From Flavobacteriales bacterium (GTDB taxonomy: Bacteria > Bacteroidota > Bacteroidia > Flavobacteriales > Weeksellaceae): DNA of 64,000 bases. The notes under the pieces were generated by a model. It was given only the letters and a program-made list of their open reading frames with translations, ran no database searches and was not told where the DNA came from. This document shows, one piece after another, positions 1-10,081 of the stretch (position 1 is its first letter; each line of letters starts with the position of its first letter). The position numbers and the translations under genes are program-made. The DNA lies in the NCBI GenBank assembly GCA_002747105.1, contig PDSY01000017.1, positions 1 through 64,000 on the forward strand, given 5' to 3'.

Positions 1-298
1 AGAGCCAAAAATTCAAGACTGCGGAAATTCGGCTAAAAATAAAGTCAAAAATCTAAAATTTCTAAAACTTGCTCCACCGCTTTTCCCCTCGCTTGCATCA
101 AACACAAGAAATTTCTTAACGATTTTAAACTTTATTTTCTTAACGCCTACATTTCCGAGGTCTTTTTATCAGCGTTAAAATCCAACACACCCATCAAAAC
201 ACTCATTAACAACGATTTAAACCTAAAATAAATACTACAAAAGTATAATTCCGCCCTGATTCTTACCAATTTATAAAGGTTCTTAATGATTTTTTAGG

Positions 299-306
299 TA
301 AATTTG
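299..306 (+). promoter_or_regulatory. Bacteroidetes-type -7 promoter element TAAATTTG
   Basis: Matches the TAnnTTTG consensus, just upstream of the ferritin ATG. Confidence 0.5.
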
Positions 307-323
307 TGGTAAAAATAAACATT

Positions 324-833
324 ATGGTAAGCGAAAAAATAGCAAAACTAATCAACGAACAAATTACCAAAGAACAATTTGCCGCAAATTATTATTTGGC
401 GATGTCAGCTTGGTTTTCGGCGAATGATTTGGACGGAATTGCAAACTATTTCAGAGTGCAGAGTAAAGAGGAATTGACGCATGCTGACAAAATGTATGAT
501 TTCTTAGTAGATATTGGTTATCAAGCTGTTATTGGAACAGTAGAGCAACCGCCTCATGACTTTAAAAACGCTATTGATATTTTTGAAAGAGCTTTGGCTC
601 ACGAGAAATTAGTAACGAAAAGTATTTTTAATATTGTGAAACAAGCAAATGAAGAGTCTGATTTTGCTACTGTTAGTTTTCTTCAATGGTTTATCAATGA
701 ACAAGTAGAGGAAGAAGCAAGTGCCTCTCAGTTTTTAGCAAAAATAAAAATGGTTCATGATAATACTTCTGCTCTTTATCTTTTTGACCAAGAATTGGCA
801 ACGAGAAAATTAGCCCCTGAAACAGAAGATTAA
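324..833 (+). CDS. ftnA: Ferritin-like protein (bacterial non-heme ferritin)
   Basis: Translation MVSEKIAKLINEQITKEQFAANYYLAMSAWF...; ATG at 324 is preferred over the listed GTG at 306 because a TAAATTTG promoter motif covers 299-306. Confidence 0.9.
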   Translation: MVSEKIAKLINEQITKEQFAANYYLAMSAWFSANDLDGIANYFRVQSKEELTHADKMYDFLVDIGYQAVIGTVEQPPHDFKNAIDIFERALAHEKLVTKSIFNIVKQANEESDFATVSFLQWFINEQVEEEASASQFLAKIKMVHDNTSALYLFDQELATRKLAPETED

Positions 834-851
834 TCAAAAAAGAATACAATA

Positions 852-893
852 AACCACAAAAATGCATGTTTTAAGATATGCATTTTTGTGGTT
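852..893. terminator. Bidirectional hairpin terminator between convergent genes
   Basis: 16-bp perfect stem AACCACAAAAATGCAT / ATGCATTTTTGTGGTT. Confidence 0.8.
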
Positions 894-918
894 TTAAAAT
901 TTGGTAGGCGAAGTGCTA

Positions 919-2286
919 TCATTCTTCATCAATTGTTTCATAATACAACGCCTTAGATAAAAAGGAAGCTTTTTGAGATGCCTTCGCTCGATAATCCACT
1001 GTGTTTTCATATTGATGAGGAAAATGCTCCTTTAGAAGTTGATGATTATAATCTAACGACCTTAAAAAAGTATAATTTCCCTTTTTGTGTTCTATATTAT
1101 ATTGCGTGGAAATTCCGCCCCAATTTACAACTCCAATCAACATGATTAAAACATAAAAACTCCACACCATTTGAGTAAACAAATAAGCATTGGTTTTTTG
1201 GTTATGAATTTTAAGCATCGTGAAAATCAGCCCGAATAAAGCCAAACTTAGAAAAGCATACACGCCCCAACGCTTGTAAGTCATTCCGAAATGATAGATA
1301 TACTCTGTGTTTTTCAGCATTGTAGATAGTATTAAAATCATATTAATCACCAACCAAGAATACGCTAATCGTTTTAATATTTTCGCTTTTTTATCAAAAT
1401 TAAAATAAGATTTAAAATAGAATAAAATTAACAAAATCACCATCACAATAGATAAAATAACGGCATTAACCCTTTCGTGGGTTTCCAAAGATAATTCTGT
1501 AGCCGATTTGGTAGTTTCGTAGAATAATTCGTAATTAAAAGTAATGACAAAAAAGGCGGTTAAAATATTCAACATTACTAATGAAACCACACCACTCATT
1601 CGTTCGGCATCTAAATCCATAAAAGACCAAGTAGAAAGCGGAGTTGGCTTTTTTCTAAAATCCGAGATCAAATAATAATTGGTCTGATAAAAAACTTTCT
1701 GAACACTGAAATTCCAATAATTAAAGGCAATAAAGAACCCTAAAAGAAATAACCACAAAAAACTCTTAAAATCAAAATCCCATTTAAAATTGATAAACAA
1801 ATCCGCAAAATGCGTACTTCCCATACTATAAACACCCACAAAAACAGCGATAAATAAAAGTGGAATCACAACCAATGCAATGATTTTTTGACCCATTCCT
1901 TTTTTTCTTTTGCGAGGTAACCAATCGGCGAAGGTAAAGAACCGACAAAGAAAAGTGAATTGATTGGTCATAAAAACAGGAATCGCCAATAATACATTCA
2001 GTCGAGGACTTTTCGTTTGATAATCCAATAAAACAAGGGAACAGAATAAGGCTAAAAACGAAACAAAATCACCATACCAAGCAAAGGCAAAACTCGCTAT
2101 CAGCGTTCCCAAAAAACTCACCCAAAAAGATTGGGTTTTGTATTTTTTCGGGGTTTTATAAATGGTCATTATCGCTAAAAACAAAGCGAATAAACTTAGA
2201 TTAACCCCTATTGTTTCGTGATAAAACAATCCCACAAAAAGTATCGTACTCAATACGATATAATGTAACTTTTTCATAATATACAA
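919..2286 (-). CDS. Multi-pass membrane protein, DUF4173/DUF4153-like
   Basis: 455-aa ORF with many hydrophobic segments. Confidence 0.6.
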   Translation of the reverse strand: MYIMKKLHYIVLSTILFVGLFYHETIGVNLSLFALFLAIMTIYKTPKKYKTQSFWVSFLGTLIASFAFAWYGDFVSFLALFCSLVLLDYQTKSPRLNVLLAIPVFMTNQFTFLCRFFTFADWLPRKRKKGMGQKIIALVVIPLLFIAVFVGVYSMGSTHFADLFINFKWDFDFKSFLWLFLLGFFIAFNYWNFSVQKVFYQTNYYLISDFRKKPTPLSTWSFMDLDAERMSGVVSLVMLNILTAFFVITFNYELFYETTKSATELSLETHERVNAVILSIVMVILLILFYFKSYFNFDKKAKILKRLAYSWLVINMILILSTMLKNTEYIYHFGMTYKRWGVYAFLSLALFGLIFTMLKIHNQKTNAYLFTQMVWSFYVLIMLIGVVNWGGISTQYNIEHKKGNYTFLRSLDYNHQLLKEHFPHQYENTVDYRAKASQKASFLSKALYYETIDEE

Positions 2287-2297
2287 TTTTTAAATGT

Positions 2298-2591
2298 TTA
2301 TAAAATTATTAATCCTACATAAGCATAGACTAATGCTATTGGAATATTCAGTAATAAAATAAGCGCCGATTGTCGCCAAATTTTGGCATTTTCTTGATCG
2401 CTATAACTCAATATGATAAATATTAAAGCGACCATAGAATTGATAAGCGTTCCAAAGATCAATAAAAAATAGCCCATCAAGGCAAACTCTGGATTATCTG
2501 TTAGCCAATAACCGAACAAAGCGACATTTCCTAACAAAAAGAAAATCCCAAATATCACCCAGCCTAATTGTAAAATTTCTACTTTTTTCAT
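2298..2591 (-). CDS. Small membrane protein
   Basis: 97-aa hydrophobic ORF in a tight minus-strand cluster. Confidence 0.5.
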   Translation of the reverse strand: MKKVEILQLGWVIFGIFFLLGNVALFGYWLTDNPEFALMGYFLLIFGTLINSMVALIFIILSYSDQENAKIWRQSALILLLNIPIALVYAYVGLIIL

Positions 2592-2664
2592 ATTTCTATT
2601 TTTTAATTAATTTCGTATTACAAATTACTTTGAATCTCAAAGTTAATTTTCAAAAAAAAGAGCA

Positions 2665-2955
2665 TTATCTCCCTAATAATTTTTCCAAATTACTCAAATG
2701 CAATTCAAAAGCCTCTCTACCTTTTTGCGTTACACGATAAGAGGTCTTTGGTCTTTTGCCCACAAATTCCTTTTTCACTTCGATGTATTCTGCCTTTTCC
2801 AAAGCATTGCTATGACTTGCCAAGTTTCCGTCGGTTACCTTTAATAATGATTTCATCTCCGAAAAATCCACCCAATCGTTCACCATTAAAACCGACATAA
2901 TGCCAAGCCTTACTCTACTTTCAAAGTATTTATTTAAATTATTAATATCAATCAT
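2665..2955 (-). CDS. Winged-helix DNA-binding transcriptional regulator
   Basis: VRLGIMSVLMVNDWVDFSEMKSLLKVTDGNLASHSNALEKAEYIEVKKEFVGKRPKTSYRVTQKGREAF: wHTH pattern. Confidence 0.8.
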   Translation of the reverse strand: MIDINNLNKYFESRVRLGIMSVLMVNDWVDFSEMKSLLKVTDGNLASHSNALEKAEYIEVKKEFVGKRPKTSYRVTQKGREAFELHLSNLEKLLGR

Positions 2956-2965
2956 TGCTAAAAAT

Positions 2966-3604
2966 TTATTGATATTTCTTATACATTATCAAGCCATACA
3001 CGATATGCAAAACGCCAAAACCAATTGCCCAAGTTACCAGTCCCCAACCTAAGAAAAACAAAGAAACCAAACCTAATACAATTTCCAAAATTCCCAAATA
3101 CTGAATATCATTCAATGTGAATTTACTCGCATTCACCAAGGCTAAACCATAGAAAATCAAAGTGCAAGGTGCGACAAACACAAATGCCTTATGGTACTGT
3201 AACGCCAAACAAAACACGCCTCCTGTTAATAACGGAATTGCCAAATTTATCAATAATCTTTTCGTGGTAGCATCCCATACTTTCACACCTTTTTTCTTAC
3301 TTTTCTGAGCCGTGAAAAAATATCCTGTACCAATAGCACAAATTAGAATCACAGTGGCTATTATAAATAGTTCGTTGACCAATTCAGGAGAATATATATT
3401 CGACTTTCCATCAAAATAATCAATTCCCTCTCGCTGAAAAACATAATACACATACACCGCTCCAATCAATGCAATGACACCTGCCGAAACACCTGACAAT
3501 CCACTCAAAGAGATAAACCTTGAGGATTTTTCCATCATCGAACGAATATGCTCTAAATCTTGTTGATAATTTTTCACTTCCATAAAAAGAACTTTGAATT
3601 GCAA
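2966..3604 (-). CDS. Membrane protein of unknown function
   Basis: 212-aa ORF with several TM segments, clustered with the wHTH regulator; the actual start may be the internal ATG (MEVKNYQQDLEHIRSMMEKSS). Confidence 0.55.
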   Translation of the reverse strand: MQFKVLFMEVKNYQQDLEHIRSMMEKSSRFISLSGLSGVSAGVIALIGAVYVYYVFQREGIDYFDGKSNIYSPELVNELFIIATVILICAIGTGYFFTAQKSKKKGVKVWDATTKRLLINLAIPLLTGGVFCLALQYHKAFVFVAPCTLIFYGLALVNASKFTLNDIQYLGILEIVLGLVSLFFLGWGLVTWAIGFGVLHIVYGLIMYKKYQ

Positions 3605-3746
3605 AGTAAAGTTTTATTTTTGAATTGTGCAAATGGAAGTGAAAAAAAATTATGAAAATAGGAGTAAAATATTAGGCATTACTAGTGAAGCAATCGACTT
3701 CGGATTTTTATTTTCACTCATTTAAGGTTTATCGTAAAAAATTCCG

Positions 3747-3754
3747 TAATTTTG
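3747..3754 (+). promoter_or_regulatory. Promoter -7 element TAATTTTG
   Basis: TAnnTTTG match about 14 nt upstream of the hpt ATG. Confidence 0.5.
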
Positions 3755-3767
3755 TCCGTTAAAAAGT

Positions 3768-4307
3768 ATGGAAAAGATTAAAGTACACGATAAAGCATTT
3801 GTTCCTTATTTATCAAATGAGGAAATTCAGGGATATGTAAAAGCATTAGCGGAAAAAATTCACCAAGATTATAAAGGAGAAAAACCTGTTTTTGTAGGTG
3901 TCCTTAACGGTGTTTTTATGTTTTTTGCAGATTTACTAAAACACTATGCAGGAGAATGTGAAGTGGCATTTTTACAGGTGAGTTCTTACTCAGGAACGCA
4001 ATCTACAGGAATTGTCTATAAAAAAATGGAACTAACCAAAGAGGTCGAAGGAAGACACATTATTTTGGTAGAAGATATCATTGATACAGGAAATACCATC
4101 GAAAGTTTATTCGAATATTTCCAAAATACCAAAAATCCAAAATCAGTGAAAGTAGCCTCTCTCCTACTGAAACCTGAAGTGTATAAAAAAGATTTTAAAA
4201 TTGATTATGTAGGGAAAGAAATCCCTAATAAATTTGTCCTAGGCTATGGTTTAGATTATGACGAATTGGGAAGAAATCTTCCTGATTTATATCAATTAGC
4301 AGATTAA
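3768..4307 (+). CDS. hpt: Hypoxanthine phosphoribosyltransferase
   Basis: PRPP motif IILVEDIIDTGNT. Confidence 0.93.
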   Translation: MEKIKVHDKAFVPYLSNEEIQGYVKALAEKIHQDYKGEKPVFVGVLNGVFMFFADLLKHYAGECEVAFLQVSSYSGTQSTGIVYKKMELTKEVEGRHIILVEDIIDTGNTIESLFEYFQNTKNPKSVKVASLLLKPEVYKKDFKIDYVGKEIPNKFVLGYGLDYDELGRNLPDLYQLAD

Positions 4308-4369
4308 ATAGAGGCAAGACAAATTGGAAAATTTGAAGACCAAAAATAACTGAAAAAATAATAAAAATA

Positions 4370-4948
4370 ATGATTAATATTGTATTATTCGGTCCTCCAG
4401 GGAGCGGAAAAGGAACGCAAGCAGAAAATTTAATTCAGAAATTTAACCTCAAACAAATTTCAACAGGAGATTTATTTAGGTTTAATATGAAAAATGATAC
4501 CGATTTAGGAAAATTAGCCAAATCTTATATCGAAAAAGGACAACTCGTTCCTGACCAAGTGACCATTGACATGCTTACCGAGGAAGTGAAAAAGCCAACC
4601 GATGCCAAAGGATTTATCTTTGACGGTTTCCCAAGAACAGCACAACAGACCGAAGCGTTAGAAAACATCGTGAAAGAAGTATTGAATGACGATATTAGCA
4701 TTTGCCTTTCTTTGGTTGTAGAGGACGAAATTTTAGTAAAAAGGCTTTTAGAAAGAGGGAAAACGAGCGGTAGAGCCGATGATGCGAATGAAGAAATCAT
4801 TAGAAATAGAATTAAAGAATATTACGCTAAAACTGCCGAAGTAGCCGAGTTATACAAAAAGCAAGGTAAATATGTAGAGGTAAACGGCGTAGGAGAAATC
4901 CAAGAAATCGCAGAAAATCTCTTTAAAGAGGTAGAGAAGATAGTTTAA
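4370..4948 (+). CDS. adk: Adenylate kinase
   Basis: FGPPGSGKGTQA P-loop, FDGFPRT motif. Confidence 0.97.
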   Translation: MINIVLFGPPGSGKGTQAENLIQKFNLKQISTGDLFRFNMKNDTDLGKLAKSYIEKGQLVPDQVTIDMLTEEVKKPTDAKGFIFDGFPRTAQQTEALENIVKEVLNDDISICLSLVVEDEILVKRLLERGKTSGRADDANEEIIRNRIKEYYAKTAEVAELYKKQGKYVEVNGVGEIQEIAENLFKEVEKIV

Positions 4949-4954
4949 TACTTT

Positions 4955-5145
4955 ACTTGTTGTATAATGTACTATGACTGATTGTATAATGATTTTTTGA
5001 TGTATGATTTGAGAATCTTATGAGGTAAAAAATAAAGCATAAAATAAAAATCATTTACAATGGTATTGTAATACAAAATACAAACTAAAGCATAAACAGG
5101 TATCATTATACAATAGTACATTTTACATTGTACAAAATTAACAAA
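4955..5145 (+). repeat. Intercistronic inverted word-repeat element, locus A
   Basis: Left words TTGTATAATG..TGATTGTATAATGA; right words CATTATACAATAGTACA..CATTGTACA, between adk and obg. Confidence 0.6.
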
Positions 5146-5148
5146 TAA

Positions 5149-6129
5149 ATGAGCAATTTCGTAGATCATATTAAAATACATTGCAAGAGCGGACACGGAG
5201 GAGCGGGTTCAGCTCATCTTCGTCGTGAAAAGTACATCGATAAAGGAGGTCCCGACGGTGGCGATGGAGGTCGTGGAGGTCATATCATTATGAAAGGAAA
5301 TGCTCACCTTTGGACACTTTTACCACTTCGTTATAAGCGACATGTAAAAGCCGAAAGAGGACAAAATGGTGGAAAAAGTGAACTCACAGGTGCCGATGGA
5401 AAAGATGTCTATATCGAAGTTCCTATTGGTACTGTTGCCAAAGATGAAGAAGGAGAAATCATTGGAGAGATTTTAGAAGAAAACCAAGAAATCATCCTCA
5501 AAGCAGGAGGAAAAGGAGGACGAGGAAATGTTCACTTTAAATCTTCCACTCATCAGACACCGAGATACGCTCAACCAGGATTAGAAGGACAGGAAGGTTA
5601 TGTAACTTTCGAGCTAAAAGTCTTAGCCGACGTTGGTTTGGTAGGCTTCCCCAATGCAGGAAAATCAACTTTATTATCCTCCGTTTCGGCAGCAAAACCG
5701 AAAATTGCCAATTATGCATTTACTACCTTAACGCCCAATTTGGGAATTGTAGATTACCGAAACTTCCAATCTTTCGTGATGGCAGACATCCCTGGAATTA
5801 TCGAAGGAGCCGCTGAGGGAAAAGGTTTAGGGCATCGTTTTTTACGACATATCGAAAGAAATGCTATTTTGTTATTTTTAATCCCAGCAGATTCTGATAG
5901 CCATTACAAAGAATTTCAGATTTTAGAAAACGAACTGAGGAAATATAACCCAGAATTATTAGACAAAGACTTTATTTATAGCGTTTCCAAATCAGATTTA
6001 TTAGATGACGAACTGAAAGCTGAAATCGCAGAAGAATTTCCAGAAAATAAAAAACCAATTTTCTTTTCGAGCGTCACTCAAGAAGGTTTAATGGAGTTGA
6101 AAGATGCCATTTGGAAAAAATTACATTAA
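5149..6129 (+). CDS. obgE: Obg family GTPase
   Basis: Gly-rich Obg fold plus [37 protein letters not shown]. Confidence 0.97.
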   Translation: MSNFVDHIKIHCKSGHGGAGSAHLRREKYIDKGGPDGGDGGRGGHIIMKGNAHLWTLLPLRYKRHVKAERGQNGGKSELTGADGKDVYIEVPIGTVAKDEEGEIIGEILEENQEIILKAGGKGGRGNVHFKSSTHQTPRYAQPGLEGQEGYVTFELKVLADVGLVGFPNAGKSTLLSSVSAAKPKIANYAFTTLTPNLGIVDYRNFQSFVMADIPGIIEGAAEGKGLGHRFLRHIERNAILLFLIPADSDSHYKEFQILENELRKYNPELLDKDFIYSVSKSDLLDDELKAEIAEEFPENKKPIFFSSVTQEGLMELKDAIWKKLH

Positions 6130-6132
6130 AAT

Positions 6133-6166
6133 AAAAAATCCGAGTTTTTATTAACTCGGATTTTTT
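6133..6166. terminator. Hairpin terminator
   Basis: AAAAAATCCGAGTT / AACTCGGATTTTTT between convergent genes. Confidence 0.8.
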
Positions 6167-6171
6167 TTTAA

Positions 6172-6921
6172 TTATTGCTGATGATAAACTTCCCAATTAT
6201 CCGTTGATGGATATTTCGTTTTATACAAGCTTTCCAAATCTTCCGACCAATGCATATTAATTTCCAATACCTCATCTTCAAAAGACTTGAAGAAAATTTG
6301 TAAATATTCGTTTTCATATTGTCCAACCCATCTCCTTTCCCCTTTGTGAAAACTTAATTTTTTGACCGACCTATCTCCTATTTCAATAGTTTTATCATGA
6401 ATAGAAATCGTTTCTTTACCATTAGAAAACATTCCTGAAACTGGCAAAACAGATTCATTATCAAAACCTTTTAGACTATAAACATTCCATCCATGGTCAG
6501 TTGTAGCATCAGGCTTTGGATAGGAAAAATCAAGTGCTTCCCTCAATCCTTTTTTCTTACACTTATGTTTATAAATGGTAATACTCGTGTCCGTTTTATC
6601 TTTGAAATAAAGTACATAAACAATACCTTTATTGTCTTTCCCTATCCACTTTTGTTCCTTGGCTTCGTAAGATAATTTATACATTGGATATTCAGTACTA
6701 TAAATGCTGCCTTCCATTTTGTATAAAATACTATCCTCAAAAAACTGATGCGTAGAAGTCTGCTCTTTTCCTACCAACTGAAACTTCCAAGAATACAAAC
6801 CTCGCTCTTGAAAATCATCTTTTGAAAATTCATTTTCATACTTTTCAACATCCTTTAGGTCGCTCTTATAAGCACAAGCCACCAAAAGAAATAACAACGA
6901 ACCCAACTGAAGCCATTTCAT
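6172..6921 (-). CDS. Putative lipoprotein, apparent internal domain duplication
   Basis: Lipobox-like LLFLLVACAYKS; shares the DSxTIYK...DHGWN pattern with the adjacent ORF. Confidence 0.6.
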   Translation of the reverse strand: MKWLQLGSLLFLLVACAYKSDLKDVEKYENEFSKDDFQERGLYSWKFQLVGKEQTSTHQFFEDSILYKMEGSIYSTEYPMYKLSYEAKEQKWIGKDNKGIVYVLYFKDKTDTSITIYKHKCKKKGLREALDFSYPKPDATTDHGWNVYSLKGFDNESVLPVSGMFSNGKETISIHDKTIEIGDRSVKKLSFHKGERRWVGQYENEYLQIFFKSFEDEVLEINMHWSEDLESLYKTKYPSTDNWEVYHQQ

Positions 6922-6937
6922 AAGTCATCTCTATTAA

Positions 6938-7396
6938 TTATTGCTTATAAAAAGTATTCCAACCATGATTTTCCGTATCATCAGGAGCAGGAATTTCCAT
7001 TTCCATCGCTTCTTCTAAATTTTGAAAATCTATCTTCTTATAAATCGTCAAAGAATCGTCCGTAATATTTTTAAAGAAAAGAGAAAAATATTTTGTTCCA
7101 TCATAAGAATGCCCCACAAATTGTTTTTTCTCCATTAAAAAGGTATCCTTTTCAATAACATAATTAAGGTCTATCACAGCACCAAATAAATTATATTTAA
7201 TACTATCTTGATAAATATAATATTCCGCCGTTTGCTGTTGACCACCAGCATCAAAATCCCTTGCCCATTTCCCTGCAAAGAATATTTCTCCAGTTCCAAA
7301 ATCTGTATCATCAGCCTTCTTTACAACAGGCGATTCTTCTCTACAAGATGATACCATAAACAATATACCCACAAGTGGTAACAATAACTTTTTCAT
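6938..7396 (-). CDS. Putative lipoprotein, paralog of upstream neighbour
   Basis: Lipobox-like GILFMVSSCREES; DSLTIYKK..LEEAMEMEIPAPDDTENHGWN. Confidence 0.6.
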   Translation of the reverse strand: MKKLLLPLVGILFMVSSCREESPVVKKADDTDFGTGEIFFAGKWARDFDAGGQQQTAEYYIYQDSIKYNLFGAVIDLNYVIEKDTFLMEKKQFVGHSYDGTKYFSLFFKNITDDSLTIYKKIDFQNLEEAMEMEIPAPDDTENHGWNTFYKQ

Positions 7397-7538
7397 TAGA
7401 ATGTAATTTTTAATTATTATGGTTCAAAATTACATTTTTCCCAAGTCTAAAAAAAATGACTTTTATCAATACATAAAACAAAAACAATAAATAAACACTG
7501 CTTTTATTTCTAAACTGACGATATTGAAAGCATTGAAA

Positions 7539-8684
7539 CTACTTCTTCTTATGAATATACCTTGATAATTTTATGCCCAAATCTGTCCAAACAATTTTAG
7601 CATTGGCATTTCGGGTTAAATGATAATCTGCTCGATTGATTTCCTCCAAAATAAGCTCAATATTAGCTCCGTGAATATATTTTGAAAAGGCTTCCCACTT
7701 AAAACCTCCGCTTTTCAGCTTTTTATAAACCATCTGCTCTACACCATAAGATTGCAACATTGCCAATCGGAACATCTCGGTGCAATAGTCTAAAAATCCC
7801 TTTTGCTTTTCTCGGTTCCAACTCGCAATATCTTTTGCCCATGCAATAATACTTTTCAAATGAATCGGCTTTTTCATGACCATAAAAGCATCTCTCACCC
7901 ATTGAATAAAAAATGCCTCGTATTCGGAAACTTGCCCATCTTGTGCAATGATTTTCATTGCCTGATTGATATTCCCCTGAGCCTGAAAAACAATTTCTTT
8001 CACTTTTTCTTGCTCTAAATCGGTGTAATTTTCGGTAATAAATCGCTGTACATCTTCATCTTGAAGCCTTGGCACTTCTACCACTTGTGTTCGAGAGAAA
8101 ATAGTTGGCAAAAAATCTTCGGAGCTTTTGGCAGTAAGGAAAATTAAGGTTTTCTCTGGTGGTTCTTCCAAGAATTTCAAGAATTTATTAGAGGCAGAGA
8201 CATTCATTTTGTCAGCTCTCCAAATGATAAGAATTTTGGTTCCTCCCTCAAAACTTTTTAATGAAAATTGATGATTCTGAGCTTCTATTTCGTCCGCAGA
8301 AATAAATAATTGTTTGTTTTTAGAATCTAAAAAATCTCCCCAATCTTTTAAATTAATATAAGGATTTTGTAAAACCACTTCTCGAAACTGAGTGTAAAAT
8401 CTTTCCGTTAATGCCTTTCCTTTTTCAGAATAAACAGGGAAACAAAGTTGTAAATCAATATGGTTTAAATGGTCTATTTTATGGGCAGATTGCGGATTTT
8501 CTCTCTTGAAAATCTCACGAGCATATGCCAAAACCAAAGCCAATACTCCATAACCTTCCTGACCAACAAACAATTGTGCGTGACTTACTCTATTTTCGTC
8601 TATGCTATCTAATAATTGTTTTTTTAAACCCTGATGTCCTATTACTTTGTCCCAATTCATAGTTTCAAAGGTAATTTTTTCCAA
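7539..8684 (-). CDS. holB: DNA polymerase III subunit delta' (clamp loader)
   Basis: WDKVIGHQGLKKQLLDSIDENRVSHAQLFVG...NKFLKFLEEPPEKTLIFLTAKSSEDFLPTIFSRTQ. Confidence 0.88.
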   Translation of the reverse strand: MEKITFETMNWDKVIGHQGLKKQLLDSIDENRVSHAQLFVGQEGYGVLALVLAYAREIFKRENPQSAHKIDHLNHIDLQLCFPVYSEKGKALTERFYTQFREVVLQNPYINLKDWGDFLDSKNKQLFISADEIEAQNHQFSLKSFEGGTKILIIWRADKMNVSASNKFLKFLEEPPEKTLIFLTAKSSEDFLPTIFSRTQVVEVPRLQDEDVQRFITENYTDLEQEKVKEIVFQAQGNINQAMKIIAQDGQVSEYEAFFIQWVRDAFMVMKKPIHLKSIIAWAKDIASWNREKQKGFLDYCTEMFRLAMLQSYGVEQMVYKKLKSGGFKWEAFSKYIHGANIELILEEINRADYHLTRNANAKIVWTDLGIKLSRYIHKKK

Positions 8685-8806
8685 TTAATTATCAAAATAA
8701 TAATCAACTTTCTACTTTTTTTAAGATGGATTAACAAACTTTAACCTCTTATTTCTTTTAAAAGTCATTATATTTCATCATATTTGTGCCTTGAATTAAA
8801 AATAGA

Positions 8807-10081
8807 ATGAAAAAACTTTTTATATCATCATTGGTATTGGTAGGTTTGTTTTCGAATGCTCAAGAGATCGGAAATTCGCCTTATGCCTCCTTTGGAATTG
8901 GAGATGTGAAGTATGATAACACGATAGAAAATGCCTCGATGGGAGGTATTTCTACGGCTTATATGACGGATTTCAATAATAGTTTTAATTTTGCTAATCC
9001 CGCAGCCAATAAAAATTTAGAACTCACCAGTATCAAACTCGAAGGAACAAGTGAAAGTAACTTTTTCAAATCTAATTATAACAATATTAGTGCTAAAAAA
9101 CATTCTTCCTACCTATCGAACATAAGTATCGCTTTCCCACTTTCTAAAAAATTAAAATTTGGAGTCGGCTATCAGCCTTATAGCTCTAAAAACTATAGCG
9201 TTTTTCAGAAAACAAAAATGGATAATGGTATAGAAAGAACACAAAGCTTTACAGGAAAAGGAAGTGTAAACACTTTACAAACAGGACTTTCATACAATAT
9301 CACACCAGAAATAGGAGTAGGATTAAGAACCAATTATTACTTTGGAAATGTAAAAGATATTGATGAAATCACCTATTCTGACGCTGAACTTATCAACGGA
9401 CACGAAACCAATTATAAAGTAAGGCATTTTAATTTCACTCTTGGGGCTATCTATCAAAAAAGTTTCTTGGATGAAAAACAATTTACCATTGGGGCTACTA
9501 CTACACTTGGTAGTAACAACAACATCCAAAAAACGTATACCAATAGTACTTACCTCTATATCGCAAAAGATAAAAAAGTGGAAGAAACCATTATCGAAAA
9601 AAGAAACGAAAGCACTCCAAATATTTTCCCTATGGAAGCTTCTTTGGGTGTTGGATACGGAGAAAATTCAAGGTGGTTTTTGAGTACACAGGTGGATTAT
9701 AAAAAAGGTAAAACGGCTTCGTTTAATAATCCCAACCTGTCTTATAAAGATGCTTTCAAATACACCGTTGGAGGTTGGATAATTCCTGATATTAACAATT
9801 TTAGAAGTTATTTCTCAAGGGTAATCTACCGTTATGGTGCTTTCTATGAACAAGGCAATATACTCCTTAACAACCAAAGACTTAATAAATGGGGACTTGC
9901 ATTGGGAGCTACATTTCCATTCAAGAAGAGTTCTATCAATAGAATGAGTGGAATTGATATCGGTATCGAATTAGGGAAACGAGGGACAGTCGAAAATAAT
10001 TTGATAAGACAAAATTTCATCAACCTTAAAATTGGTCTTAACTTTACTGATAAGTGGTTTAGAAAAACAAAATATGATTAA
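8807..10081 (+). CDS. Outer membrane beta-barrel protein (unknown function)
   Basis: Signal peptide, aromatic beta-strand repeats, GIGDVKYDNTIENASMGG..N.ANPAA N-terminus. Confidence 0.6.
   Translation: MKKLFISSLVLVGLFSNAQEIGNSPYASFGIGDVKYDNTIENASMGGISTAYMTDFNNSFNFANPAANKNLELTSIKLEGTSESNFFKSNYNNISAKKHSSYLSNISIAFPLSKKLKFGVGYQPYSSKNYSVFQKTKMDNGIERTQSFTGKGSVNTLQTGLSYNITPEIGVGLRTNYYFGNVKDIDEITYSDAELINGHETNYKVRHFNFTLGAIYQKSFLDEKQFTIGATTTLGSNNNIQKTYTNSTYLYIAKDKKVEETIIEKRNESTPNIFPMEASLGVGYGENSRWFLSTQVDYKKGKTASFNNPNLSYKDAFKYTVGGWIIPDINNFRSYFSRVIYRYGAFYEQGNILLNNQRLNKWGLALGATFPFKKSSINRMSGIDIGIELGKRGTVENNLIRQNFINLKIGLNFTDKWFRKTKYD

Noticed and set aside
1-300. Left-edge region as part of a coding gene or mobile element end
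   Set aside because: No ORF, recognisable repeat ends or RNA structure could be supported; context is cut by the window edge.
3420-3632. 70-aa minus-strand ORF
   Set aside because: Overlaps the better supported 212-aa membrane-protein ORF in another frame.
4972-5196. 74-aa minus-strand ORF
   Set aside because: Lies in the adk-obg word-repeat region and overlaps the start of obg; composition reflects repeats, no recognisable family.
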